Positions 1 through 7,727 of a DNA stretch of 32,988 bases are shown piece after piece (position 1 is the stretch's first letter; each line of letters begins with the position of its first letter). Origin of the DNA: Christensenellaceae bacterium (GTDB lineage: Bacteria > Bacillota > Clostridia > Christensenellales > CAAEEZ01). The stretch lies in assembly GCA_020024085.1 (NCBI GenBank), contig JAHHUG010000005.1, forward strand, positions 1 to 32,988, given 5' to 3'. Made by a program: the position numbers and the translations under genes. A model generated the notes under the pieces. That model saw nothing but the letters and a program-made list of their open reading frames with translations. It was not told where the DNA came from and made no database searches.

Positions 1-1592
1 CCCTTTGAAAGCTTTACCGATGCTGTGGTGTAGTACTCGTTATTTTCAAAAAAGTCAGTTCTATTATTTACTGCAATAAGCTCTCCATTAAACATCATAC
101 CTACCCTAGTAGAATATTTACTTGCAAACTCTATATCATGTGTTACCAAAATAATAGTAATCCCCTTATTTTTAAGTTTAAGTAAAATATCCCCTAAATT
201 TCGTTTGTAATAGGCATCAAGTCCCTTTGTTGCCTCATCAAGAAGAAGTATTTTGGGTTGCATTAAAAGTACTTTACATAGTGCCACCTTTTCTTGCTCT
301 CCACCCGACAAATCAAATGGGTGACTTTGTAGTAAATTTCTAACTCCAACAGTATCTACTACCTCGTTAAATACACTTTTAAATTCTTCCTTATTATATC
401 CTGCAATTTTGATTATTTCCTCAAGGTCTGCTTGTACGGTATCTTTTACAAATAAGGTGCAAGGGTTTTGTGGAAGAAGGCTAATTGTACCTTTTTTGTT
501 TGCTCCTCTAAACTCCTTATTAGATTTTCCAAAATACTTAATTTTGCCAGAATAAAGGTTTTTTATACCAGAAATGCAACTTAAAGTCGTTGTTTTGCCA
601 GTTCCGTTACCACCAACTATTGAAAATATTTCTCCCTCATACACTTTTAAGTTAAAATCCTTGAGTATATCTTTGTCGTTTTTACTATATCTAAAGTAGC
701 CGTTTTTAACTTCAAGTGCCACTCTTTCAAGAGGTCTTTCCTCCTCTTTTTGAAGGGATTTTTGTGTAACTTTAAGGTTATTTTCTAAATATTTTTTACC
801 CTCTTTTATAGTCAATGGAGAGGGTGCCGTGCCACCTAAACTAGAATATAATCTTTGTACCGTTGGCATAGAATAAAGCATTTCTTCAGTCAAATTTTCA
901 TTATCTATTACCATATTTGGAGTATCAAATACTTTAATTTCGCCACCCTTTAGTATCATTATTTTGTTTGCCATATTAAACACATTTTCAAGCCTATGTT
1001 CAGTTAAAATAATGGTTACTCCAAGCTCCTCATTTATTCTTTTAATAGTTTTTAATAGCTCCATTGCAACAATAGGGTCAAGCATACTTGTAGGCTCATC
1101 AAAAATTAGTACATCGGGGCTTGTTGCCATAATGCTAGCAAGACAAACAAGTTGTTTTTCGCCACCTGAAAGCTCATAAGTGCTTTTATTGTATAGGCTA
1201 CTAATACCAAAATACTCCGAAATTTCGGCAATCTTTATTTTTATTTGTTCATTACTTAATCCAAGGCTTTCTACCCCAAAAGCAAGCTCTGAATATACCT
1301 TATCTGTTACGATTTGGTTATCGGGATTTTGACCTACAAAACCAATTTTTAAGCTATCGTTTTCATCAAGTTCACTAAGTGGTTTTCCGTTATATAAAAT
1401 ATCTCCCTTAAAGTATCCATTAGGAGCAAGTTCTTTTTTGAGTAATCGCAATAAAGTAGTCTTTCCAGAGCCACTCTGCCCGTAAATTACCAAAAAATCG
1501 CCTTTTTCAAGGGAAAAACTGATATTTGTAAGAGCATTAGCCTTTGCTGTTTTGTATCGAAAACTTACATTTTTGACTGCGATATTTTCCAT
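1..1592 (-). CDS. ECF transporter fused double ATPase (EcfA-EcfA'), 3' end cut by window
   Basis: Energy-coupling ATPase of an ECF-type vitamin importer, with two complete ABC ATPase domains in one chain. The reading frame is open from the ATG at 1592 to the left edge (530 residues), so only the C-terminus is missing. Domain 1 has a Walker A (GQSGSGKTT, from residue about 38) and an LSGGE signature near residue 140. Domain 2 has a second Walker A (GGNGTGKTTT, near residue 330) and a second LSGGE near residue 427. I checked that both Walker motifs lie in the same frame. The start overlaps the end of ecfT by 28 nt, so translation is probably coupled. It is the last gene visible in the cobalamin-riboswitch operon. 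Fused ATPases paired with a dedicated EcfT are typical of group I ECF systems. The substrate-binding S component is not in view and may lie beyond the left edge. Confidence 0.9.
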   Translation of the reverse strand, partial: MENIAVKNVSFRYKTAKANALTNISFSLEKGDFLVIYGQSGSGKTTLLRLLKKELAPNGYFKGDILYNGKPLSELDENDSLKIGFVGQNPDNQIVTDKVYSELAFGVESLGLSNEQIKIKIAEISEYFGISSLYNKSTYELSGGEKQLVCLASIMATSPDVLIFDEPTSMLDPIVAMELLKTIKRINEELGVTIILTEHRLENVFNMANKIMILKGGEIKVFDTPNMVIDNENLTEEMLYSMPTVQRLYSSLGGTAPSPLTIKEGKKYLENNLKVTQKSLQKEEERPLERVALEVKNGYFRYSKNDKDILKDFNLKVYEGEIFSIVGGNGTGKTTTLSCISGIKNLYSGKIKYFGKSNKEFRGANKKGTISLLPQNPCTLFVKDTVQADLEEIIKIAGYNKEEFKSVFNEVVDTVGVRNLLQSHPFDLSGGEQEKVALCKVLLMQPKILLLDEATKGLDAYYKRNLGDILLKLKNKGITIILVTHDIEFASKYSTRVGMMFNGELIAVNNRTDFFENNEYYTTASVKLSK

Positions 1593-2443
1593 AAAACACT
1601 CTCCTTTATTGCTAAAATAACACCCAAAAAATACATAAATAAACTTGCTACATATAACAGGATTTCTTCAAAATTTAGTGTTGGCGTTGTCATAATTGGG
1701 TAGTAATTAAATCTACCAAAATTTAGTCCAAGTAGGGTAACAACTATTGTAATTAATACAATATTTGCAATAAGCATAAGTAGGTCACTCACTTTAAACC
1801 TATAAATAGAAAAACTTTTTCTACCCTTAGTATTGTACCCTCTTGCTTGCATTGATTCTGCCTTTTCGATAGAGTTCTCTATTGCAAGACTAAACAAAAT
1901 ACTTGTTATTCTAAAGCTACTTTTAAGTTTATCCACAAGATTTTCCCCAGTGTAAATTCCCAGTGCTTGCTGACTTTCTTTTATGCTATTGTAGTCTCTT
2001 TTCAAAGTTGGAATAAATGTCATACTCATTGATAACATTACTGCAATTTTAGGTGTAAACCTTGAAAACAAAAACAAAAATTTGTCGCTTGTCATCAGCT
2101 TGTTATATGCCTTAAACCAGTAAAACACACTTACTAGCATAACCGTTGTAAATAGTCCGTAAAGTATCGCCTCAAGGGTAATTGGTTTACCATTAACAAA
2201 TAGTAATTCCGTCACTCCACGATGCACAATTAGTGGATTAATTGCAGTCATTAATAATATTAGCAATGTACTACTAAGTAGGCTATTTAGCATTGTTTTG
2301 TAGTCGTACAAATAAAAACAGAAGCACACTGCACCAAGATAAGACAAACAAATTATAATAGGATTTGCTACAAACATTGTGGTAAATATTACCGTCATAA
2401 AATATGCAAATAGTACGAATGGGTGGTAATTTTCTAATTTCAT
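1565..2443 (-). CDS. ecfT: ECF transporter transmembrane component EcfT
   Basis: Integral membrane coupling subunit (292 residues) that links the ATPases to the substrate-binding S component. It has several hydrophobic segments spread along the chain. The family's diagnostic Ala-Arg-Gly coupling motif is visible near residue 200 (ESMQARGYNTKGR). Length is normal for EcfT. The ATG overlaps the stop of the DUF4430 gene by 4 nt (ATGA), and its 3' end overlaps the ATPase start by 28 nt, so the three genes are translationally coupled. Placement downstream of a cobalamin riboswitch suggests a corrinoid or cobalt-type cargo, which is inference from regulation and neighbours, not from the EcfT sequence. 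Confidence 0.9.
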   Translation of the reverse strand: MKLENYHPFVLFAYFMTVIFTTMFVANPIIICLSYLGAVCFCFYLYDYKTMLNSLLSSTLLILLMTAINPLIVHRGVTELLFVNGKPITLEAILYGLFTTVMLVSVFYWFKAYNKLMTSDKFLFLFSRFTPKIAVMLSMSMTFIPTLKRDYNSIKESQQALGIYTGENLVDKLKSSFRITSILFSLAIENSIEKAESMQARGYNTKGRKSFSIYRFKVSDLLMLIANIVLITIVVTLLGLNFGRFNYYPIMTTPTLNFEEILLYVASLFMYFLGVILAIKESVLWKISQSKM

Positions 2444-3003
2444 TTTACACCCCCAATATCGCCAAATTCACAAGTATATCGCCATTCTACATAGTCGCCT
2501 GGCTTAAGTATATAATTGCTACAAGTAGTACCTGCCATTTTGCCATTTACAAGATAAACCCAACCCGAAGTACCCTTGCAAGCCTTTTCAAAAATATGGT
2601 TAATCCCCTCCACATAAACGCCACCATATAAATCATCTTGGTAGCTAATGGGTATTTTGTTGTGAGAGGTTACCCTTTGTAAAATCGAAAAAGCAGTATC
2701 CCCCTTTTTTAGAGCATAAGCCTGCTTTTTGAGTATAATGCCATCAGCACTGACAAACTTATCCACATTTTCCTCTACAAATTTGTCATTGCTCGTGTCA
2801 TTATCATTATTTTTGTCTATTCTTTCCCTTAAAGTGATACAATCAATAGAAAAATACACCACATTTTCTTGATTTTCAACTTTGTCAATTGATGTAGAAT
2901 AGTATTCATCAACCGTTTTTATATCCATGCAAGTACCGACAATCGTAAAAACGATTGCCAGTACAATAATTAATATTAAATCTTTTGCATGTTTTTTTAT
3001 CAT
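2440..3003 (-). CDS. Membrane-anchored DUF4430 (transcobalamin-like C-terminal domain) protein
   Basis: 187 residues. One N-terminal hydrophobic segment (about residues 9-27) looks like an uncleaved anchor or signal; the VGTC after it is a poor lipobox because Thr precedes Cys. The C-terminal half (about residues 100-183) matches the DUF4430 pattern: a segment of the type D-x-A-F-S-I-L, then GWVYLVNGK, then KPGDYVEWRYT. DUF4430 resembles the C-terminal cobalamin-binding domain of transcobalamin and intrinsic factor. The gene starts at a TAATG junction with the propeller gene and ends in an ATGA overlap with ecfT. Its position in a cobalamin-riboswitch operon supports a role as an extracytoplasmic corrinoid-binding or delivery protein. 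Cargo specificity is inferred. Confidence 0.8.
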   Translation of the reverse strand: MIKKHAKDLILIIVLAIVFTIVGTCMDIKTVDEYYSTSIDKVENQENVVYFSIDCITLRERIDKNNDNDTSNDKFVEENVDKFVSADGIILKKQAYALKKGDTAFSILQRVTSHNKIPISYQDDLYGGVYVEGINHIFEKACKGTSGWVYLVNGKMAGTTCSNYILKPGDYVEWRYTCEFGDIGGVK

Positions 3004-4634
3004 TATAATTTTATATTAACTCCAAAAATTGAAGCTGAATCGTTTTTGCAGTACATTGTACCATCACTATCAACTACCACATCAGACATTGAATAATTTT
3101 TATTTTCCGATACATACAAAGTTTTTACGACTGCACCAGTTGCACCCTCTGTATCAACAATATAGTATAATCCACCCTCTGCATTGTTAAGTGTGAAAAA
3201 TACAAACACTTCATCTCGATAGCTGTTCTTTACATTTTTTACAAATTGCTTTCCCTCATTTGCTGCACCAGTTTCTACTGAATATATCTCTGTCATAGTG
3301 CTAGTATCAACAACTTGCATACAACCTGCTGGATTTGAAAAGTTGGCATTGTTGCTTGTAATATAAAGTCTACCATTGTTTACTGCAGGCACACCAACAG
3401 ACCTACAATATTTAGTTTGCATTTCTTCAACTATACCAAATTTGCCGTTTTTAGCATCAAAATTTACCTTTTCGATATAGCTTGCTAATCTTTTTCCTGG
3501 ATTAACAGAATCTCTTTCACTTACTGTAAAATACAATGCATTTTCGCTGTTTTCAAATACTATTTGGCTATCAACAATACCCTTTACTACCAATTTGCAT
3601 ACCTCATTACCAGTCATTTTGTTTAATGATAGTATGCTATTTTCCTTTTGAGCTGTTGCATTTTTGATTACAACATAATCCTCAACAACCACTGCTCCAC
3701 CGAAGTCATAACCATTAAAAATATCTCTATTCCAAACCTCTGTACCATTTGTTGCATTTAAGCATACAAATTTTGCAGTATTGCCATAGTCATTGAAGAA
3801 ACCAGCATAAATATTATTTGACTTTTCATCATAAACTAAATTACTTTTAATATCTCCACCACCGATATTTTCATAATCCCAAGCTGGTGTCATATCGGTA
3901 TTGAATGCTTGAATATGCTCACTTACTGGACAAATAATCTTGTTATTTGCAAAGATAGGATTTGACATTCCATAATATGTACTGCCGTTAAGTGTTTGAG
4001 TTTTTACAATATTACCATTTTTGTCTAGCATTAATAATTCGTTAGCTCTAATAACAAATAGGTTATCCCCAACAATAACTGGTGCAGTAATAGGACTTAA
4101 CCAAGGTTGAGTTGAATCAACGGCTAAGTTTTTGTCCAATTTTACATTCACAACATAGCTATTATCTTCTACCCTAAACAAATATTTGGTGTCTTTAGTT
4201 AACTTTACTTCGCTAATACCTACTGGCGAAGAATAAAATTTTGTGTTTTCAATCTCTACAACTTGAGTGTATTCTGTTATTTCTTGAGGAACAACGCTTG
4301 TATATATTGAAATATATTGCGCCTTGCTTGGAGTAACACCCTTTCCTTTGATTGCATTTAGCAATGGTCCCCACGAAGTCTCTGCTATATCTGCATCAAA
4401 ATTATATTTTGTGTTTTTACTTGATAATACATCATTTAATGTTGCATTGTTGCTAAAGTCATTTAGATAGACTTTTTCAGTTGTTGGTGCAACACTAATA
4501 TCACTTTGATAATAGAATGTAGCATAATCTGGCTCTACTGCTGGCACTTCGTTATTGCAAGCAGTAAGCATAAACACCATGCTACAAGCAAGAACTAGTA
4601 CAAGTAGTACTGATAAAAATTTTTTCTTGTTCAT
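3003..4634 (-). CDS. PQQ-like beta-propeller lipoprotein
   Basis: 543-residue predicted surface lipoprotein. A signal peptide with a lysine start and hydrophobic core ends in a good lipobox (LTAC, lipidated Cys26). The remainder shows repeated beta-propeller blades of the PQQ/WD40-like type, for example a blade with the pattern K-F-V-C-L-N-A-T-N-G-T-E-V-W near residue 290 and others of the form x-L-D-K-N-G-N-I-V. Adjacent blades alternate strand-forming and Asn/Gly-rich turns. No catalytic residues are evident. It overlaps the small upstream gene by 4 nt (ATGA) and the downstream DUF4430 gene by 1 nt. In a cobalamin-regulated operon with an ECF transporter it could be a receptor or scaffold for corrinoid capture; an unrelated surface role cannot be excluded. 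Confidence 0.8.
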   Translation of the reverse strand: MNKKKFLSVLLVLVLACSMVFMLTACNNEVPAVEPDYATFYYQSDISVAPTTEKVYLNDFSNNATLNDVLSSKNTKYNFDADIAETSWGPLLNAIKGKGVTPSKAQYISIYTSVVPQEITEYTQVVEIENTKFYSSPVGISEVKLTKDTKYLFRVEDNSYVVNVKLDKNLAVDSTQPWLSPITAPVIVGDNLFVIRANELLMLDKNGNIVKTQTLNGSTYYGMSNPIFANNKIICPVSEHIQAFNTDMTPAWDYENIGGGDIKSNLVYDEKSNNIYAGFFNDYGNTAKFVCLNATNGTEVWNRDIFNGYDFGGAVVVEDYVVIKNATAQKENSILSLNKMTGNEVCKLVVKGIVDSQIVFENSENALYFTVSERDSVNPGKRLASYIEKVNFDAKNGKFGIVEEMQTKYCRSVGVPAVNNGRLYITSNNANFSNPAGCMQVVDTSTMTEIYSVETGAANEGKQFVKNVKNSYRDEVFVFFTLNNAEGGLYYIVDTEGATGAVVKTLYVSENKNYSMSDVVVDSDGTMYCKNDSASIFGVNIKL

Positions 4635-4855
4635 TTTGTTTTCTTTTGCTCCCTTTTATTTTTTATTCGTTCTCTCTTTTGCAAGTAAAGAACTGATATT
4701 TCCTTTAGGTCGGCTTTTTCAAGAGCCCTATTCCAAGGGCCTAATTTTGCCTTTATTCTACTTACCTCTACGGGCAGAAAATCCGATTTTTTTGGTAGTC
4801 TATTTAGTTCCGTTGCCTTATCTTGCAACATTTTGATAGCATCTTGTTCCGTCAT
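4631..4855 (-). CDS. Small homing-endonuclease-associated-repeat protein
   Basis: 74-residue protein and first gene of the cobalamin-riboswitch operon. Residues about 8-52 match the short repeat found next to HNH homing endonucleases: leucine-rich helix, LPKKSDF, a basic stretch, then GPWNRALEKADL. Only one repeat is present and there is no nuclease domain; the C-terminus is a lysine-rich tail. A ribosome binding site (AAAGGTG) sits 5 nt before the ATG and directly after the riboswitch terminator. It overlaps the lipoprotein gene by 4 nt. In other proteins this repeat is thought to bind DNA. Here it could be a DNA-binding protein or a leader gene that couples translation. Function unknown. 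Confidence 0.7.
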   Translation of the reverse strand: MTEQDAIKMLQDKATELNRLPKKSDFLPVEVSRIKAKLGPWNRALEKADLKEISVLYLQKRERIKNKREQKKTK

Positions 4856-4870
4856 ATTACACCTTTAAAA

Positions 4871-5012
4871 CAAAAAAAATTGCACTCGAAAAGAACGCAA
4901 TTTACCTATAAAAAAATTTCGTTCTCATATTCAGTAACTTCTGGTAGGCATTCCGACTATACGGTAATAATAGTTGCGATGGATTTTCACCATACTTCCC
5001 CTACTAAATTGT
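4871..5012 (-). promoter_or_regulatory. Cobalamin riboswitch with transcription-termination platform
   Basis: Read on the minus strand, the leader has the conserved cobalamin-aptamer blocks in order: GGGGAAG, GGTGAAAATCC, CGCAACTATTATTACCGTA, then AGTCGGAATGCCTACC (the counterpart of the usual AGTCxGGAxxCCTGCC). The aptamer is compact (about 90 nt). Downstream are two mutually exclusive hairpins. An antiterminator pairs GAACG (4924-4920) and the following A/T run with AAATT-G-CGTTC (4903-4893). A terminator (4873-4903) reuses the same CGTTC strand. Cobalamin binding would be expected to favour the terminator and turn the transport operon off. Confidence 0.82.
4873..4903 (-). terminator. Riboswitch terminator hairpin
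   Basis: On the minus strand AAATTGC and GCAATTT pair, with additional GTTC/GAGT pairing inside the stem, followed by a run of eight T. It lies between the cobalamin aptamer and the first gene, and its 5' arm overlaps the 3' arm of the antiterminator. Confidence 0.75.
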
Positions 5013-5018
5013 AATGAT

Positions 5019-5047
5019 AGTATATCACTAATAGAATATATTGTAAA
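5019..5047 (-). promoter_or_regulatory. Promoter of the cobalamin-riboswitch operon
   Basis: Minus-strand TTTACA (5047-5042), a 17-bp spacer and TATACT (5024-5019). Expected transcription start is about 5012, immediately before the aptamer core. Confidence 0.6.
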
Positions 5048-5068
5048 ATATATACAATAACTAAAATA

Positions 5069-5118
5069 AAATAGGCATATTAATAACAAAAATTATTCAT
5101 TATTCAATACACCTATTT
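5069..5118 (-). terminator. Possible terminator after the purine nucleoside phosphorylase gene
   Basis: AAATAGG (5069-5075) pairs with CCTATTT (5112-5118), with weaker A/T pairing inside the long loop; on the minus strand the stem runs into TTTTATTTTAG. It lies about 14 nt after the gene's stop codon. The stem is AT-rich, so confidence is limited. Confidence 0.4.
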
Positions 5119-5131
5119 ATGTTTAATAAGT

Positions 5132-5950
5132 TTATATATTCTCTAACACATTGTAAAGCAATTTTTTGAATACTTCGGTTTTCTCACTTGCCACTTGTTT
5201 CACTTCCTCGTGCGAAAGTTTATTTCCAAGACCTGCTGCAAGATTTGTAATAAGGCTAATACCTGCTACCTTCATACCCATAGAACAAGCTACCATTGCC
5301 TCAACAGCTGTTGACATACCCACAGCATCAGCACCAAGCAAACCAAACATTTTGATTTCCTCTGGAGTTTCGTAGTTTGGACCAGTCGTTTGTAGATACA
5401 CACCTTGCTTTATCTCAATATCAAGATTTGAAGCAATATCATTAATGTATGTTATCAAATTTTTGTCATACACCTCGGTCATATCCGGAAATCTTTCCCC
5501 TAGTTCATCAACATTTTCTCCAATTAGTGGAGAGGGTACAAAACTACTGATATGTCCTGTTATTTGCATAAAATCGCCCACTTTAAAAGAGCTATTTAGT
5601 CCACCTGCTGCGTTGGTTAGAACCAAAGTTTTTGCACCTAACATCTTCATTATTCTTATTGGCATTACCACCTCTTTTGTGGTGTAGCCCTCATAAAAAT
5701 GAACCCTGCCTTGCATACATACTACATTAGTTTTACCCACTTTGCCAAATATAAATTTACCCTCGTGTCCACTTACTGTCGATACAGGAAAGTCGGATAA
5801 GCTAGTATATTTTACCTCTGCGACCTTGTCAATTTCCTTTGCAAAGTCACCAAGTCCAGAGCCAAGCACTACTGCAACAGTTGGCACAAAATCCGTTACT
5901 CTTCTTATTTCATCTACTACATTTTGAAGCTTTGCGTACTGTCTACTCAT
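5132..5950 (-). CDS. punA: Purine nucleoside phosphorylase, trimeric class
   Basis: 272 residues, the usual length for the trimeric (low-molecular-mass) class, which phosphorolyses inosine and guanosine to free base plus ribose 1-phosphate in purine salvage. Visible motifs: phosphate-binding GSGLG near residue 32; the GRVHFYEGY block; TNAAGGL; GPNYETPEE, which contains the active-site Glu; VGMSTAVEA; and SLITNLAAG, which holds the base-contacting Asn. The ribosome binding site is AAGGGGA before the ATG at 5950. No purine riboswitch is seen upstream. It stands alone between the cobalamin operon and the acyltransferase gene and complements the AzgA-type purine permease at 26987-28501. Gene symbol follows common Gram-positive usage. 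Confidence 0.93.
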   Translation of the reverse strand: MSRQYAKLQNVVDEIRRVTDFVPTVAVVLGSGLGDFAKEIDKVAEVKYTSLSDFPVSTVSGHEGKFIFGKVGKTNVVCMQGRVHFYEGYTTKEVVMPIRIMKMLGAKTLVLTNAAGGLNSSFKVGDFMQITGHISSFVPSPLIGENVDELGERFPDMTEVYDKNLITYINDIASNLDIEIKQGVYLQTTGPNYETPEEIKMFGLLGADAVGMSTAVEAMVACSMGMKVAGISLITNLAAGLGNKLSHEEVKQVASEKTEVFKKLLYNVLENI

Positions 5951-6178
5951 TTTTATTTCCCCTTAAAAATTTCTTTATTATTACATAATCCATAGTTTAT
6001 AGTTTATTTTGCACATATAAACACCTTGTTTTGTGCATTAATAAATATTATGTTATTACGGATTAAAATTAGAATATGTGTATTTATATCATACTAACTT
6101 GATAAGTACACACCCTTTAATATTGCATATATTTATATTATATACCCAAAACAAAAAAAGTAAATAGCAAAACATTAT

Positions 6179-6206
6179 AAAAAAAGGATAACCAAAGTTA
6201 TCCTAA
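6179..6206 (-). terminator. Intrinsic terminator after the acyltransferase gene
   Basis: AGGATAAC (6185-6192), loop of four, GTTATCCT (6197-6204); on the minus strand it is followed by a run of T. Confidence 0.85.
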
Positions 6207-6210
6207 AATA

Positions 6211-7005
6211 CTAATCTGAATGATGTTGATTTACGATTTCCCAATACTTTTCTGGACAATCCACATACTCGCCATAAGCCTTGTAGTAGTCCTCCGTTAA
6301 GAATGGAACAGGTTTGTGCTTTGGCAAATTTCTTGCAATAAAATCTATTTCATCTCGTAGATATTTGCTAATTACTTGCCTATTTTCCTTTGGCGATTTT
6401 TCTGGATTATAGCTGATTGGATTACCTACATTAATTGTTTTAAGATGAGCACCAACATAAGTAGGATAAAACTTTAAGCATTTACCAGTTTGTTCAAAAT
6501 AGTACTTACCCACTTGCACAAATCCATCATAAAAATCATTAATAAACTCACTGAATTTTGTTGGATTTTCTGGGAAAATTACTACATTATCTCCCTCTAC
6601 AAGAGCTTTTACGGTATCATCAAAGGTCTCTTTTGCACGAGCTGACGCTTTATGTACTTGAATAGCATTTTGCATTTCAAGCATAGGGCGAACAAAAAAT
6701 GCTGTTACTGCTGCAAGTCCCCTCCAAAACCACTTACACTTTCTTCCTCTTGCATAAAAGAAATCGTGGAATACAAAGTTTGTAGACACTTCTTTATCAA
6801 AGATATAGCTTACAATCCACGGTCTTTCTGGTCTATCAAACCACAATGTCATATTAGTAGGACCAATCGCACCAGAGTGATTGCAACAATATATACTAGG
6901 CTCATCATCTTTCGGCATAACTTTATATACCATTTTCCGTTTAGGGAAAATAAATCGTGCTATTAATTTGCATATATTATAGTATATTTTCTTAATAATC
7001 TTCAT
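6211..7005 (-). CDS. PlsC-like (lysophospholipid) acyltransferase family protein
   Basis: About 264 residues. A basic, hydrophobic N-terminus (KIIKKIYYNICKLIARFIF) suggests membrane association. The family's motif I is recognisable as NHSGAIGP, but the catalytic NHx4D pattern has Gly where Asp is expected. The motif III-like FPENPTKF replaces the usual FPEG-T/S. A conserved downstream YPTYVGAHLK could correspond to motif IV. The fold is therefore likely PlsC-type but activity is uncertain. I chose the ATG at 7005, preceded by GAGAAG; an upstream TTG at 7017 with AGGA before it is the alternative. The gene is monocistronic with its own terminator. Substrates cannot be inferred. Confidence 0.72.
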   Translation of the reverse strand: MKIIKKIYYNICKLIARFIFPKRKMVYKVMPKDDEPSIYCCNHSGAIGPTNMTLWFDRPERPWIVSYIFDKEVSTNFVFHDFFYARGRKCKWFWRGLAAVTAFFVRPMLEMQNAIQVHKASARAKETFDDTVKALVEGDNVVIFPENPTKFSEFINDFYDGFVQVGKYYFEQTGKCLKFYPTYVGAHLKTINVGNPISYNPEKSPKENRQVISKYLRDEIDFIARNLPKHKPVPFLTEDYYKAYGEYVDCPEKYWEIVNQHHSD

Positions 7006-7176
7006 ATTTCTTCTCAACTTATTCCTATTATATATTAATTTAACTAGATAATCAATAGATTTATAAATATTATTATGTCAAACAGTTATTAATGCTTAAT
7101 TGTTATTTTTAATTTATACTCAAATATAGTAACATTTTTTGCTATCAAAATATTTTTTAAAAATTATTTTCTTCTA

Positions 7177-7205
7177 TTGCACTATTCAATATAATTTGTT
7201 ATAAT
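7177..7205 (+). promoter_or_regulatory. mgsA promoter
   Basis: TTGCAC (7177-7182), 17-bp spacer, perfect TATAAT (7200-7205). The ribosome binding site AGAGGTGA begins at 7211, so the leader is very short. Confidence 0.75.
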
Positions 7206-7222
7206 TTTTTAGAGGTGAATTT

Positions 7223-7609
7223 ATGAGAATTGCATTAATCGCACATGATAAGAAAAAAGATAGCATCATTAAACTTGCTATAAAGTATAAAGATGTTTTA
7301 CAAAAACATGAACTATTTGCAACTGGTACTACTGGTACATTAATTATGGGAGAAACTGGGCTTAATATCATTCGTATGAAGAGTGGTCCATTGGGTGGCG
7401 ACCAACAAATTGGCTCAATGGTAGCAGAGGGCAAACTCGACTTAATTATCTTTTTAAGAGACCCACTTACTGCCCAACCACACGAACCTGATGTATCTGC
7501 TTTACTAAGGCTTTGTGATGTACAAAACATACCACTTGCTACAAATAAAAAGAGTGCTGAAATTATGTTAAGAGCACTTGATGACAATATTTTCCCTACT
7601 GACTTATAA
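7223..7609 (+). CDS. mgsA: Methylglyoxal synthase
   Basis: 128 residues. Converts dihydroxyacetone phosphate to methylglyoxal and phosphate, a bypass of lower glycolysis used under sugar-phosphate stress. The family's hallmarks are present in order: ALIAHDKKK at the N-terminus; ATGTTGTL phosphate-binding loop; SGPLGGDQQIG with the catalytic Asp (D60); and RDPLTAQPHEPDV with His87 and Asp90, matching the active-site His and Asp of the E. coli enzyme. Ribosome binding site AGAGGTGA and a close promoter define the start. It is a lone plus-strand gene convergent with the macro-domain gene; they share a terminator. Confidence 0.96.
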   Translation: MRIALIAHDKKKDSIIKLAIKYKDVLQKHELFATGTTGTLIMGETGLNIIRMKSGPLGGDQQIGSMVAEGKLDLIIFLRDPLTAQPHEPDVSALLRLCDVQNIPLATNKKSAEIMLRALDDNIFPTDL

Positions 7610-7689
7610 AATTATTATTACAAATTTTGTATTTTCTAGTTTAGGTAAAATTACTTTATGTTAACAAAATCCGTACTTTATGTACAAAA

Positions 7690-7714
7690 AAAGCACCGTT
7701 AAAACGGTGCTTTT
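7690..7714. terminator. Bidirectional terminator between mgsA and the macro-domain gene
   Basis: GCACCGT (7693-7699), TAAA loop, ACGGTGC (7704-7710), flanked by A7 on the left and TTTT on the right, so it can end transcripts from both sides. Confidence 0.9.
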
Positions 7715-7727
7715 GTATTATATTTAA

